From an uncultured Gemmatimonadota bacterium (GTDB lineage: Bacteria; Gemmatimonadota; Gemmatimonadetes; Gemmatimonadales; GWC2-71-9): 18,710 nucleotides of DNA. Both the position numbers and the translations under genes were made by a program. Each line of letters opens with the position of its first letter. Position 1 is the stretch's first letter. Below, one piece after another: positions 1-7,761 of the stretch. Location: the NCBI GenBank assembly GCA_946887295.1, contig CAMPKP010000057.1:1-18710 (forward strand), written 5' to 3'. Under the pieces are notes generated by a model. It had not been told where the DNA came from. It did no database searches and saw only the letters and a list, made by a program, of their open reading frames with translations.

Positions 1-1402
1 CATCGGCCACGTGGATCAGGTCGCCGCGCCATTGAGTGACCCCCTGGTTGTTGATCTGCCGGATGGCCTCCGGCTCGGCCCGCACCGTCTCCGCCACGTG
101 CGAGAGCGGCACCGCATAGCGCTCCCGGTCCACCTCGACGATGAGCGAGCGGACGATGGCGAGGGTGACCGGGAGGCTGAGCGTGAACGCGGTTCCCTGC
201 CCGCGCCGGCTCTCCACCTCGATGGTGCCGCCGAGCGCGTGGATCACGTTGGCGACCACGTCGAGCCCCATGCCCCGGCCCGACAGCGTCGTCACCCGAT
301 CGGCGGTCGAGAGGCCGGCTACGAAGACGAGATCGTGCAGCTGCGCGGCGTCGGCGCTCCGCGCGTCCATCCCGAGCGCCTCGGCCTTCGCGCGGATCGC
401 CTCCTCGTCGAGCCCGCGCCCGTCGTCGCTCACCCGGATCGCCACCCGTCCGGAGACCGCGGCGGCGTGGAGCCGGAGCAGACCCTCTGCCGGCTTGCCG
501 GCCGCGGCCCGCGCGTCGGGCGTCTCGAGCCCGTGAGCCACCGCGTTGCTCACCAGATGCATCAGCGGCTCGCTCAGCCGGTCGAGCACCGCCTTGTCGA
601 GCGAAGTGTCGCCGCCGGTCACCTCCAGGCGGACCTGCTTCCCCTCGGTGCGGGCCACGTCGCGCACCATTCTGGGAAAACGTCCGAACACCATGGAGAC
701 CGGCAGGAGCCGGGTCTCCATCAGCGTGCTCTCGAGCCGGGTCAGCGTCTTCTGAAGCGACAGCACCGTCTGGTCCAGCTCGCCGAGCTCCTCGCAGGCG
801 CCCACCCGGCGCAGCAGGCGCCGATAGACGTCGGTCAGGGCGGAGTGCTGGATGAGCCCTTCGCCGAGGACCTCGAGGAGGGCGTCGAGCCGGCGGAAGT
901 CGATACGCACCACGTTGCTCGCGGTGTCGCCCTCACCCGCGCGCCCGCGGCTTCGCCGCTCGGCCTGGCGCCGGTCGCCCTCCGCGCCCGCCCCGGGAGC
1001 GGCGCCGAGGAAGCGCCGCACCCGCTCGACGAACGCAGCCGCCGGCCCGACGTCGGGCTCGGGCGAGGCCGACCCCACGAGATCCACCAGGAGCCCGGCT
1101 CCGTCGACCAGCAGCTCGGCCGCGTCGTCTCCGCGGCTCGCCGGCGCACGGCCGAGGAACCCGCAGGCGTCCTCCAGCGCGTGGGCCACGTCGCGCGTGG
1201 GCGCCAGGCCCATCATGGCCGAGTTGCCCTTGATGGTGTGGAGGGGCCCCTTCACCGAGGCGAGGAGCTCCTCGCCGGGCTCGCCGTCGCGCCAGTGGCG
1301 CTCCAGCTCGACGAACGCGTCACCCACCTGCTCGGCGAGCGGCAGGCATTCGACGATGTAGTCCTGGAGCAGATCCCCGAAGGGATTCTCCCCGGCGCTC
1401 AT
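1..1402 (-). CDS. cheA: CheA-type chemotaxis histidine kinase, 3' end cut by window edge
   Basis: Cytoplasmic kinase that autophosphorylates on an Hpt histidine and passes phosphate to CheY-like receivers. About 467 codons are visible. An N-terminal Hpt domain carries the phosphoacceptor H55 in HTIKGNS. A linker rich in Arg, Gly and Ala (about 130-158) follows directly, so the usual CheY-binding P2 domain appears absent. The dimerisation helices lie at about 160-235, then the ATPase domain with N-box HLVSNAVAHG (from residue 282), DDGRG and the G-box SGRGMGLDVV, and finally the beginning of a CheW-like domain at the left edge. The ATG overlaps the stop of the upstream receiver gene (ATGA) and is preceded by GGGGAG, indicating translational coupling. 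No CheB, CheR or chemoreceptor is in view, so the pathway could control motility or another output such as gene expression. Family assignment is secure; the output is not known. Confidence 0.95.
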   Translation of the reverse strand, partial: MSAGENPFGDLLQDYIVECLPLAEQVGDAFVELERHWRDGEPGEELLASVKGPLHTIKGNSAMMGLAPTRDVAHALEDACGFLGRAPASRGDDAAELLVDGAGLLVDLVGSASPEPDVGPAAAFVERVRRFLGAAPGAGAEGDRRQAERRSRGRAGEGDTASNVVRIDFRRLDALLEVLGEGLIQHSALTDVYRRLLRRVGACEELGELDQTVLSLQKTLTRLESTLMETRLLPVSMVFGRFPRMVRDVARTEGKQVRLEVTGGDTSLDKAVLDRLSEPLMHLVSNAVAHGLETPDARAAAGKPAEGLLRLHAAAVSGRVAIRVSDDGRGLDEEAIRAKAEALGMDARSADAAQLHDLVFVAGLSTADRVTTLSGRGMGLDVVANVIHALGGTIEVESRRGQGTAFTLSLPVTLAIVRSLIVEVDRERYAVPLSHVAETVRAEPEAIRQINNQGVTQWRGDLIHVAD

Positions 1403-1800
1403 GCCGCTCCCCAACTCCGGTTCTGCTCGCGGGCTCTTCTCACCAGCCGCTGGATATCGCCGGGCTGGAACGGCTTGCGAAGGTAGTCCCAGGCGCCGAC
1501 CGCCCGGCCGCGGGCCTCGTCCTCCTCGGTGCTCTCGGTGGTCACCAGGGCGATCGGGACGTGCGGATGGAGCCGCTCCGCCTGCCGCCGGGCCAGCACC
1601 TCGAGCCCGTTCATCTCCGGCATGTTGAGGTCGAGCAGTACGAGGGTGAGATCCGGATGGGCGGCCAGCATTCCGTAGCCGTCGCGGCCGTTCAGGGCGT
1701 AATGCACCGTGCTCCCCGCGAGGTCGCCCTGCGAGAAGATCAGCCGGTACATCTGATGGAGCAGCTTGGAATCGTCGATGACGAGAAAGGTCTCTGGCAT
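1399..1800 (-). CDS. CheY-like single-domain response regulator (receiver 1)
   Basis: Stand-alone receiver of 133 residues with no DNA-binding or enzymatic output domain. The acidic pair is D9/D10, the phosphoacceptor is D57 in LLDLNMP, the switch threonine is T87/T88 and the conserved lysine is K109 in RKPF, so all phosphotransfer residues are present. It starts 4 nt after the stop of receiver 2 with AGGGG just upstream, and its TGA overlaps the cheA ATG. The three genes are therefore one transcription unit. By known logic of such clusters it is a phosphate acceptor, or phosphate sink, for the adjacent CheA; which role is not visible here. Confidence 0.92.
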   Translation of the reverse strand: MPETFLVIDDSKLLHQMYRLIFSQGDLAGSTVHYALNGRDGYGMLAAHPDLTLVLLDLNMPEMNGLEVLARRQAERLHPHVPIALVTTESTEEDEARGRAVGAWDYLRKPFQPGDIQRLVRRAREQNRSWGAA

Positions 1801-1804
1801 GACG

Positions 1805-2185
1805 TCACCCCTGCGCCGATTCGGTGACCTTCTCCACCACGCTGCGCAGCGCCTGGGGAGACCACGGCTTCTTCACGACGGCGGCGACGCCCAGCCTCCT
1901 CGCCTGCGCCATCAGCTCCGAGTCGTCCGGCTCGGCCGTGGTCAGCACGACCGGGGTCCCACGGTGGACCGGCTGCCGCCGAAGCGCGCGGAGGAATTCC
2001 ACGCCGTCCATGTCCGGCATCCGCAGGTCGAGCAGCACGGCGTCGAAAGGCTCGCCCGAGCCCGACAGCAGCTCCATGGCGGTGCGGCCGTTCTCGGCGG
2101 GCTGGAGATCGTTCGTCTGGGTCGGGAAGGCGAGGCCGTACATCTTTCGCAGCAGCGGCGAATCCTCGACCACCAGGAGCCTCAT
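1805..2185 (-). CDS. CheY-like single-domain response regulator (receiver 2)
   Basis: Receiver of 126 residues. The acidic residues are E7/D8, the phosphoacceptor is D53 in LLDLRMP, the switch residues are T82/T83 and the lysine is K105/K106 in KKPW. The reading frame is open further upstream to 2347, but I chose the ATG at 2185. It has GGAGG 7 nt upstream, and the fold begins immediately with MRLLVVEDS. It is the first gene of the receiver-receiver-CheA operon. The two receivers are clearly related but divergent, so they may compete for phosphate from CheA. The roughly 200 nt upstream should hold the operon promoter; I found no convincing hexamers there. Confidence 0.92.
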   Translation of the reverse strand: MRLLVVEDSPLLRKMYGLAFPTQTNDLQPAENGRTAMELLSGSGEPFDAVLLDLRMPDMDGVEFLRALRRQPVHRGTPVVLTTAEPDDSELMAQARRLGVAAVVKKPWSPQALRSVVEKVTESAQG

Positions 2186-2383
2186 CGACTCGCCTCCACA
2201 CTGTGAGCGATCGGAACCGTCAGGTTGCGCCGGGGGGTAGTGCAAAACGGGGACCCGGCCTCGAAACGGGGCGCAAACGCTTTCAGGGCAACGCGATCTA
2301 GGGGCGGATCGAGGTGCCCGTCCGGATGGCGGCCATGTCTTGTCCATGGTTCGGTGGGCTTTGCAACGGAGGCTCCTTCAACG

Positions 2384-2423
2384 CGAAAGGGTCGGGCTCG
2401 CGCTCGCGAGCCCGACCCTTTCG
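2384..2423 (-). terminator. Perfect 40-bp inverted repeat, likely intrinsic terminator
   Basis: Two exact 19-nt arms, starting CGAAAGGGTCGGG and ending CCCGACCCTTTCG, flank a 2-nt centre. It lies 26 nt beyond the lipoprotein stop codon on the minus strand and ahead of the receiver operon. The outer end of the arm gives CCCTTTCG and then CGTT, so the U-tract is short. The placement and stem strength still favour termination of the lipoprotein transcript and insulation of the che genes. Confidence 0.75.
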
Positions 2424-2449
2424 ACGCAGCTTCTAGGGGAATCCCCGGG

Positions 2450-2947
2450 TCAGCCGGGGCCTCCGGTGCCTCCCATCGGCTTGGCATCGGGACGCAGCGC
2501 ACGGATCCTCTGATCGGCCGAATCGAGCGACTCGCTGACCCGGCGTCGCAGCTCATCCCAGCTGTCCCTGGTCGCGGCGCCGAGCCGATCGGCATTGCGG
2601 TCCGCCGCCTGCTTCGCATCGCGCGCGGCGGCGACGGCATCGTCGCGGGCCTGGTCCACGCCGGCCTTGGTATCGCGCTCCGCCTCGGCCAGCTCCTGAT
2701 CCATCCGGTCCAGCCGCGCGCGCACGTCGCGGCGGAAATCGTCGCGGCGCTCGTACGAATACGCGTCGACCCGGTCCACCGCGTCGTCGGCCGCGTCCCC
2801 GACATCTTCGGCGCCCTCCCGCACGTTCGCCCCGACCTCTTCGGCGGCGTCGTCGATGCGGCCCTCGGTATCCTGACGATCCCGGTCGCCGCAGGCGACG
2901 GTGAACCCGAGCATCAGCGCGGCGGCAGCGCAGGCCATCGCTCTCAT
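2450..2947 (-). CDS. Small helical lipoprotein of unknown function
   Basis: Protein of 165 residues with a short hydrophobic signal ending in FTVAC, so C19 is the likely lipidated cysteine; the -3 residue is Thr rather than the usual Leu. The mature part is almost entirely charged, alanine-rich amphipathic helix with recurring Asp, Arg and Ala (for example DDAVDRVD, AEAERDTKAG, DAKQAADRN), resembling YtxH-like or apolipoprotein-like stress helices. It ends in a Gly/Pro tail. The start is supported by GAGGAG 5 nt before the ATG. It is monocistronic and closed by the strong hairpin downstream. I do not recognise a named family. An envelope or desiccation-stress role is only a guess from composition. 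Confidence 0.8.
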   Translation of the reverse strand: MRAMACAAAALMLGFTVACGDRDRQDTEGRIDDAAEEVGANVREGAEDVGDAADDAVDRVDAYSYERRDDFRRDVRARLDRMDQELAEAERDTKAGVDQARDDAVAAARDAKQAADRNADRLGAATRDSWDELRRRVSESLDSADQRIRALRPDAKPMGGTGGPG

Positions 2948-3091
2948 ATCGGCTCCTCTGGGTTGGTGGTGCGTATCGGTGCCGTCCTACCAGGCTGCTT
3001 CGGTTCGGCTCAGCCACAATAGCGCCGTCCGCTTGGGTGCAGCGTGACAGGGCTCACGGGAGGCGCCGGCGTCGAGTCGGCCACGGGGTGC

Positions 3092-3121
3092 TGGTCACCT
3101 GCGTCACAGTGCCGTTATCAT
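3092..3121 (+). promoter_or_regulatory. Candidate sigma70-type promoter for the four-gene operon
   Basis: TGGTCA (4 of 6 to TTGACA) at 3092-3097, an 18-nt spacer and TATCAT (5 of 6 to TATAAT) at 3116-3121. The -10 box overlaps the first in-frame ATG (3120), so transcription would begin around 3127-3129, inside the frame opened by that ATG. This bears on where translation of the first gene starts. Confidence 0.45.
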
Positions 3122-4256
3122 GGCGGTCACCAACGGGAGGTGCACCATAGCCGGCTGGCGGGAGGAGCTGCGCGAGCTCGCGGCATCGCTGGAGTCGCGG
3201 CTCAGGCGTGGGGCGAACGCACTCGAGCGTCTGGTGGACCGCGATTCCTATCACATCGCGGCCTACCGCGGCTACGGCCGGAGCGGCCGTGTGCTGGTGC
3301 TCGCCCGCGTGCTAGAGGACGAGGGCTTACCGGTCGCCGAGGCCGGACACGACAAGGCGCGCAACCTGCTGGCCATGCTGAAGCGCCTCGAGAGCGATCC
3401 GTTCCCCTTCGCGAGAGTGCGGGCGCGGCTGCCCGGAGGAAGTCGTGAGCTGATCGCCGACGACGAGGGCTTCATCCGGGAGTGGCTGGACACCGATCCA
3501 CAGGACGCCGGCGGATGGGGCTCGGTGCCACTGGAATTGATGCATCCCGCCGGCCATGTGCCGCGGGTCGTGGCGGCGCCCGTCCTCACCCCCGGAGCCG
3601 CCGCGTTCGGCGTCATCAGCGACCTCGACGACACGGTGCTGCAGTCGGAGGTCACGAGCGTCATTCGCGCAGCCCGGCTGGTACTGCTGGAGAACGCCCG
3701 CACCAGGCTGCCGTTCGCGGGCGTGGCGGCGTTCTACCGCGCGCTCGAGTCGGGAGCCGCGAGTGGGGTGAGGAACCCGATCTTCTACGTCTCCAGCAGT
3801 CCATGGAACCTGTACGACGTCATCGCCGGGTTCCTGGAGGCGGAGCGCATCCCGCCCGGGCCGCTGCTGCTGCGCGATTGGGATCTCGGCTCCGAGCTCT
3901 TCCGGAACGCGGGGCACAAGACGCGGCTGATTCGCGAGATCCTGGAGACCTTTTCGGATCTCTCGTTCATCCTGATCGGGGACAGCGGGCAGGAGGATCC
4001 CGAGATCTACAGCGAGATCGTGTCGGCCCATCCCAACCGCATCCTCGCGGTGTACATCAGGAACGTCGAGCCGCGGCCCGACCGCTCGGACGCGCTGAGC
4101 CGGCTGTCCGACCGAGTCGCGGCGGCGGGCTCCACGCTGGTCCTGGCCGAAGACACGATCGGCATCGCGGCCCACGCCGCGGCCCACGGGTGGATCCGGG
4201 AGGACGCGCTGCCGGATATCCGGGGCGAGACGCGCGACGCGGCAGGCCCGGCATAG
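3120..4256 (+). CDS. App1-family (DUF2183) phosphatase, phosphatidate phosphatase-like
   Basis: HAD-like phosphatase of the App1 catalytic-domain family; yeast App1 is a Mg-dependent phosphatidate phosphatase, and the bacterial substrate is not established. The catalytic DxDxT motif is D168-L-D170-D-T172. Family blocks YVSSSPWNLYD (from 223) and IGDSGQEDPEIY (from 286) are intact, and K267 in GHKTRL fits the HAD lysine. Residues 1-160 form an N-terminal region typical of bacterial members. Length is 378 residues from the ATG at 3120, which has no Shine-Dalgarno sequence. A strong GGGAGGTG sits before an in-frame ATA at 3147 (residue 10), and a promoter -10 box overlaps the ATG, so the true protein may start at residue 10. 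There is no signal peptide, so it acts in the cytosol or at the membrane face. It heads the operon with three membrane proteins. Confidence 0.9.
   Translation: MAVTNGRCTIAGWREELRELAASLESRLRRGANALERLVDRDSYHIAAYRGYGRSGRVLVLARVLEDEGLPVAEAGHDKARNLLAMLKRLESDPFPFARVRARLPGGSRELIADDEGFIREWLDTDPQDAGGWGSVPLELMHPAGHVPRVVAAPVLTPGAAAFGVISDLDDTVLQSEVTSVIRAARLVLLENARTRLPFAGVAAFYRALESGAASGVRNPIFYVSSSPWNLYDVIAGFLEAERIPPGPLLLRDWDLGSELFRNAGHKTRLIREILETFSDLSFILIGDSGQEDPEIYSEIVSAHPNRILAVYIRNVEPRPDRSDALSRLSDRVAAAGSTLVLAEDTIGIAAHAAAHGWIREDALPDIRGETRDAAGPA
3135..3149 (+). promoter_or_regulatory. Strong ribosome binding site ahead of an in-frame ATA codon
   Basis: GGGAGG (3135-3140), extended to GGGAGGTG, is a near-perfect anti-Shine-Dalgarno match. 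It lies 6 nt before ATA (3147-3149), which is in frame with the App1-type gene and is followed by AGWREEL. No ATG, GTG or TTG lies at the expected distance. This suggests AUA initiation, or a recent ATG to ATA change, or a sequencing error. Confidence 0.4.
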
Positions 4257-4257
4257 C

Positions 4258-5706
4258 GTGCGGCGACTCCTCGGATCGGTGCTCGCGCCGGCGGCGTTCG
4301 CCGGCCTGCTCGCCCTGCCCCTTCCCGGGCTCACCCCCGAGGCCCATCGCCTCGCGGCGGTGCTCGCCGCGGTCGTGGTGCTGTGGGTGACCGAAGCGCT
4401 GCCGCTCCCGGTCACCGCACTGCTGGGCGCCTCCGCCTGCGTGCTGCTGCAGGTGGCGCCGGCGAAGGAAGTCTTCGCGCCCTTCGCCGACCCGCTGATG
4501 TTCCTCTTCATCGGGGCATTCATCCTGGCGCGCGGCATCTTCCTGCACGGACTCGACCGGCGCCTCGCCTACGCGGTGCTGTCGCTGCCCTGGGTGGGGG
4601 CACGTCCCGGCCGGATCCTGCTCGCCTTCGGTGCCGCCACCGCGCTCATCTCGGCGTGGATCTCCAACACCGCTACCACGGCGATGATGTTCGGGATCGG
4701 CATGTCGATCCTGGCCGCGCTCCGGTCGTCCGGCGCCAACGTCGCCATCGATCCGCGATACGCCAGCGGGCTCATGCTGATGACGTCGTTCGCCGCGTCG
4801 ATCGGCGGGCTCGCCACCCCGGTCGGAACGCCGCCGAACCTCATCGGGCTCGGCTTCATCCGCTCGCAGCTCGGAGTGGACATCCCCTTCTTCCGCTGGA
4901 TGCTGATCGGCGTTCCGGTCGTCGTGGTGCTCTTCCTCTTCCTGGTCGTCTACCTCAGGGCCGTAGCGCCCGCCGGCGTCCGCGAGCTGCCGGCGGGTGC
5001 CGAGCTCATCCGCCGGGAGCGCGAGCGGCTGGGCCCCTGGACGCCGGGGCAGCGTTCGGTGGCCATTGCATTCGGCCTGACGGTCGCGCTCTGGGTCGCA
5101 CCGGGCGTCGTGGCCCTGGTGGCCGGCGAGGCCAGCCCGCTGTACCAGGGTCTCACGCGCCGGCTCCCGGAGGGCGTCGCCGCGCTGCTCGGCGCCGCGG
5201 CACTCTTCGTGCTGCCCGGCAGGAACGGGCGCGCGATCACCTGGGATGAAGCCACCCAGATCGACTGGGGCGTCGTGATGCTCTACGGCGGAGGGTTCGC
5301 TCTGGGGGTGCTATCCTTCCAGACCGGACTGGCCGAGGCGATGGGGCGCGGGCTCACGGGCCTGCTCCCGGTCGAAGGGCGTCTCGGGCTGCTGGTCGCA
5401 TCGGTGGTGTTCGCCGTCATCCTCTCGGAGACCACCTCCAACACCGCATCGGCGAACATGGTGGTGCCGGTGGTCATCTCGATCGCCCGCGCGGCGGGAC
5501 TGGATCCCCTGGAGCCCGCCCTTGGCGCGACGCTGGCCTCCAGCCTCGGCTTCATGCTCCCGGTATCGACACCGTGCAACGCGATCGTCTACGGCTCGGG
5601 GTACATCCCGCTGGGCCGTATGATGCGATGGGGGCTGGTGCTGGATCTGGTGGGAGTGGTAGTCATCGTCTGCGCCGTCCGGGCCCTGTCGGGTCTGGTC
5701 CGGTGA
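4258..5706 (+). CDS. SLC13/DASS family sodium-coupled anion symporter
   Basis: Inner-membrane permease of 482 residues, hydrophobic almost throughout, about 11-12 membrane segments. Both signature SNT substrate/Na+ sites of the DASS fold are present: SNTATT at 136-141 and SNTASA at 394-399. PVGTPPNLIG follows the first and PVSTPCNAIVYGSGY the second, giving the inverted-repeat architecture of VcINDY. Family substrates are di- and tricarboxylates, sulfate and similar divalent anions; the substrate cannot be read from sequence here. It starts with GTG one nucleotide after the stop of the phosphatase gene, so it is probably translated by coupling. The next gene is another anion transporter (TSUP), which hints at sulfate or organosulfonate traffic, but that is inference. 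Confidence 0.93.
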   Translation: MRRLLGSVLAPAAFAGLLALPLPGLTPEAHRLAAVLAAVVVLWVTEALPLPVTALLGASACVLLQVAPAKEVFAPFADPLMFLFIGAFILARGIFLHGLDRRLAYAVLSLPWVGARPGRILLAFGAATALISAWISNTATTAMMFGIGMSILAALRSSGANVAIDPRYASGLMLMTSFAASIGGLATPVGTPPNLIGLGFIRSQLGVDIPFFRWMLIGVPVVVVLFLFLVVYLRAVAPAGVRELPAGAELIRRERERLGPWTPGQRSVAIAFGLTVALWVAPGVVALVAGEASPLYQGLTRRLPEGVAALLGAAALFVLPGRNGRAITWDEATQIDWGVVMLYGGGFALGVLSFQTGLAEAMGRGLTGLLPVEGRLGLLVASVVFAVILSETTSNTASANMVVPVVISIARAAGLDPLEPALGATLASSLGFMLPVSTPCNAIVYGSGYIPLGRMMRWGLVLDLVGVVVIVCAVRALSGLVR

Positions 5707-5728
5707 CGGGTCCAACTCTGGAGCGCAC

Positions 5729-6679
5729 TTGAGCATCGATCCACTGCTCACCATCGCCTCGTTCGGTATCGGCATGGTCGTAGGGCTCACCGGCATGGGC
5801 GGGGGAGCACTCATGACCCCGGTCCTGGTGCTCTTCTTCGGCGTGCCGCCGCTGACCGCGGTCTCCTCCGACCTGGTGGCGAGCGCGGTGATGAAGCCGG
5901 TGGGCTCGGTGGTGCATCTCCGCCGGGGGACGGTGAACCTCGGCCTGGTGAAGTGGCTCTGCCTGGGATCGATCCCGGGGGCCTTCAGCGGCGTGCTCAT
6001 CGCGCGCGCGTTCGGCCGGGGACAGGAGGTGCAGGAGGTCATCCGCATCGCGCTCGGGGTCGCCCTGCTCCTGGCTGCGATCGGCCTGACGGTTCGCGCC
6101 TACCTCCGCCTGCTCGAGTACGCCCGGCGGCGCGACGGCCGGGCGGCCCCACTGCCTCAGGGCCGCCCCGTGGTCGACATCCGGGTCCTTCCCACGGTCG
6201 TGCTGGGGCTGGTCGGCGGCATCGTGGTGGGGATGACGTCGGTGGGCTCGGGCTCGCTGATCATCATCGCGCTCATGGCGCTGTATCCGAGCCTCAAGGC
6301 GAGCGAGCTGGTGGGAACCGATCTGGTCCAGGCGGTCCCGCTGGTCGCCTCCGCGGCGTTGGGGCACATCCTGTTCGGTGACTTCAAGCTCGACCTCACG
6401 ACGTCGCTCCTGCTGGGCTGTATCCCCGGTGTCTGGGTCGGCGCCCACATGTCGGCTCGGGCGCCCGGCGGACTGGTGCGACGTGCGCTCGCGTTCGTCC
6501 TGCTGGCCTCCGCGCTCAAGCTCCTCCACGTCTCCAACACCCACACCGGGATCATCCTGATCCTGGTCGCCCTCCTCGCGCCGCTGCTGTGGATGCTGGT
6601 GCGCCGGCGGCACGGATTCCCGGCACTCAGGCCGAGCGCCGCCAAGGCGAAGAGCCCGGCGCCCCCAGCCTCGACATGA
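5729..6679 (+). CDS. TSUP (TauE/SafE) family sulfite/organosulfonate-type exporter
   Basis: Membrane transporter of 316 residues with the two homologous halves typical of TSUP. The first half has GLTGMGGGALMTPVLV with the downstream SSDLVAS; the second has GMTSVGSGSLI with GTDLVQA. About eight membrane segments are visible, plus a Pro/Ala/Lys-rich cytosolic tail. The family moves sulfite, sulfoacetate, sulfolactate or other small organic acids. The start is TTG, supported by GGAG 5 nt upstream; it lies 22 nt after the symporter stop. The stop codon overlaps the ATG of the next gene (ATGA). With the DASS gene immediately upstream, an importer/exporter pair for sulfur-containing or carboxylic anions is plausible. 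The substrate is unproven. Confidence 0.92.
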   Translation: MSIDPLLTIASFGIGMVVGLTGMGGGALMTPVLVLFFGVPPLTAVSSDLVASAVMKPVGSVVHLRRGTVNLGLVKWLCLGSIPGAFSGVLIARAFGRGQEVQEVIRIALGVALLLAAIGLTVRAYLRLLEYARRRDGRAAPLPQGRPVVDIRVLPTVVLGLVGGIVVGMTSVGSGSLIIIALMALYPSLKASELVGTDLVQAVPLVASAALGHILFGDFKLDLTTSLLLGCIPGVWVGAHMSARAPGGLVRRALAFVLLASALKLLHVSNTHTGIILILVALLAPLLWMLVRRRHGFPALRPSAAKAKSPAPPAST

Positions 6680-7761
6680 CCGTTCCGGATCCGGGCGAAT
6701 CGCGCATCCTCGAGGATCGAGTCTTCCTCTTTCTGCTGATCGCGGTAACGCTGGCGTTCCTCTGGATCCTCTGGCCCTTCTACGGCGCGGTGCTGTGGGG
6801 AATCATCATCGCGATCGTGTTCGCGCCGCTCTACCGGCGACTGCTGGTCTCCATGCATCAGCGGCGAACGGTGGCCGCCCTCGCCACCGAGCTGGTGATC
6901 CTGGTGATCGTGTTCCTGCCGCTGGCCATGATCACCACGTCGCTGGTGCAGGAGGGCACCAACCTGTACGACAAGGTTCAGTCCGGTGACGTGAACGTCG
7001 GCCGGTATTTCCAGCAGGTCGAGGACGCGCTCCCCGCCTGGGCGACCAACCTGCTGGACCGCCTCGGACTGACCAACCTCCGCGCGCTGCAGGAGAGACT
7101 GTCCGCCACCCTGACGAAGAGCCTCCAGTTCCTCGCGAGCCAGGCCCTGAACCTGGGCCAGAACACCGTGGACTTCGTCGTCAAGCTGTTCATCATGCTG
7201 TACCTGCTGTTCTTTCTCCTGCGGGACGGCGCCGACCTCCTCAGGCGGATGAAGGAAGCCATTCCTCTGCGCCCGGAGCTGCTGCGCAGCCTGTCGGAGC
7301 GGTTTGCCGTGGTCATCCGGGCGACGGTCAAGGGCAACGTGGTCGTGGCGGTCGTGCAGGGAGTGCTGGGAGGACTGATTCTCTGGGTGCTGGGCATCCA
7401 GCCGGCGGTGCTGCTGGCGGTCCTGATGGGCCTCCTGTCGCTGCTGCCGGCGGTCGGAACCGCGCTGGTGTGGGTGCCGATCGCCGTCTGGCTGCTGGTG
7501 ACCGGCTCGACCTGGCAGGGGGTCGCGCTGATCCTGTACGGCGCGCTGGTGATCGGCTCGGTGGACAACATCCTGCGTCCGATCCTGGTCGGGAAGGACA
7601 CCAAGATTCCGGACTACATCGTGCTCATCTCCACCCTGGGCGGCCTGTCCATCTTCGGCTTCAACGGCTTCGTCATCGGGCCGCTCATCGCGGCGATGTT
7701 CATCACGGTCTGGGGCATCTTTTCGGTGTCGAGGTCGGAGACGCGAACCCGGGAGAGCTAG
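6676..7761 (+). CDS. AI-2E family (PerM/UPF0118) membrane transporter
   Basis: Inner-membrane protein of 361 residues. Hydrophobic segments lie near the N-terminus, then a polar region (about 95-155) containing amphipathic helices. A C-terminal membrane half follows, with the family blocks FFLLRDG, KGNVVVAVVQGVLGG, LLPAVGTALVWVP, VDNILRPILVGKDTKIPDYIVLISTLGG (quoted in part) and GFVIGPLIAAM. Members have been linked to autoinducer-2 export, Na+/H+ antiport or permease roles, so the family name does not prove quorum signalling. The ATG at 6676 overlaps the TSUP stop (ATGA), which decides the start over an upstream ATG in the same frame. It is the last gene of the operon; its TAG shares the palindrome CTAG with the stop of the opposing gene. 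Confidence 0.92.
   Translation: MTVPDPGESRILEDRVFLFLLIAVTLAFLWILWPFYGAVLWGIIIAIVFAPLYRRLLVSMHQRRTVAALATELVILVIVFLPLAMITTSLVQEGTNLYDKVQSGDVNVGRYFQQVEDALPAWATNLLDRLGLTNLRALQERLSATLTKSLQFLASQALNLGQNTVDFVVKLFIMLYLLFFLLRDGADLLRRMKEAIPLRPELLRSLSERFAVVIRATVKGNVVVAVVQGVLGGLILWVLGIQPAVLLAVLMGLLSLLPAVGTALVWVPIAVWLLVTGSTWQGVALILYGALVIGSVDNILRPILVGKDTKIPDYIVLISTLGGLSIFGFNGFVIGPLIAAMFITVWGIFSVSRSETRTRES

Noticed and set aside
11..1486. Long plus-strand reading frame of 491 codons at the left end
   Set aside because: It is the antisense shadow of the CheA gene; its translation is Arg/His/Pro-rich with no fold, while the minus strand shows complete Hpt, N-box and G-box motifs.
6676..7761. Reading the AI-2E family gene as proof of quorum sensing
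   Set aside because: No luxS or LsrB/LuxP-like receptor is in view, and members of this family have other transport roles.
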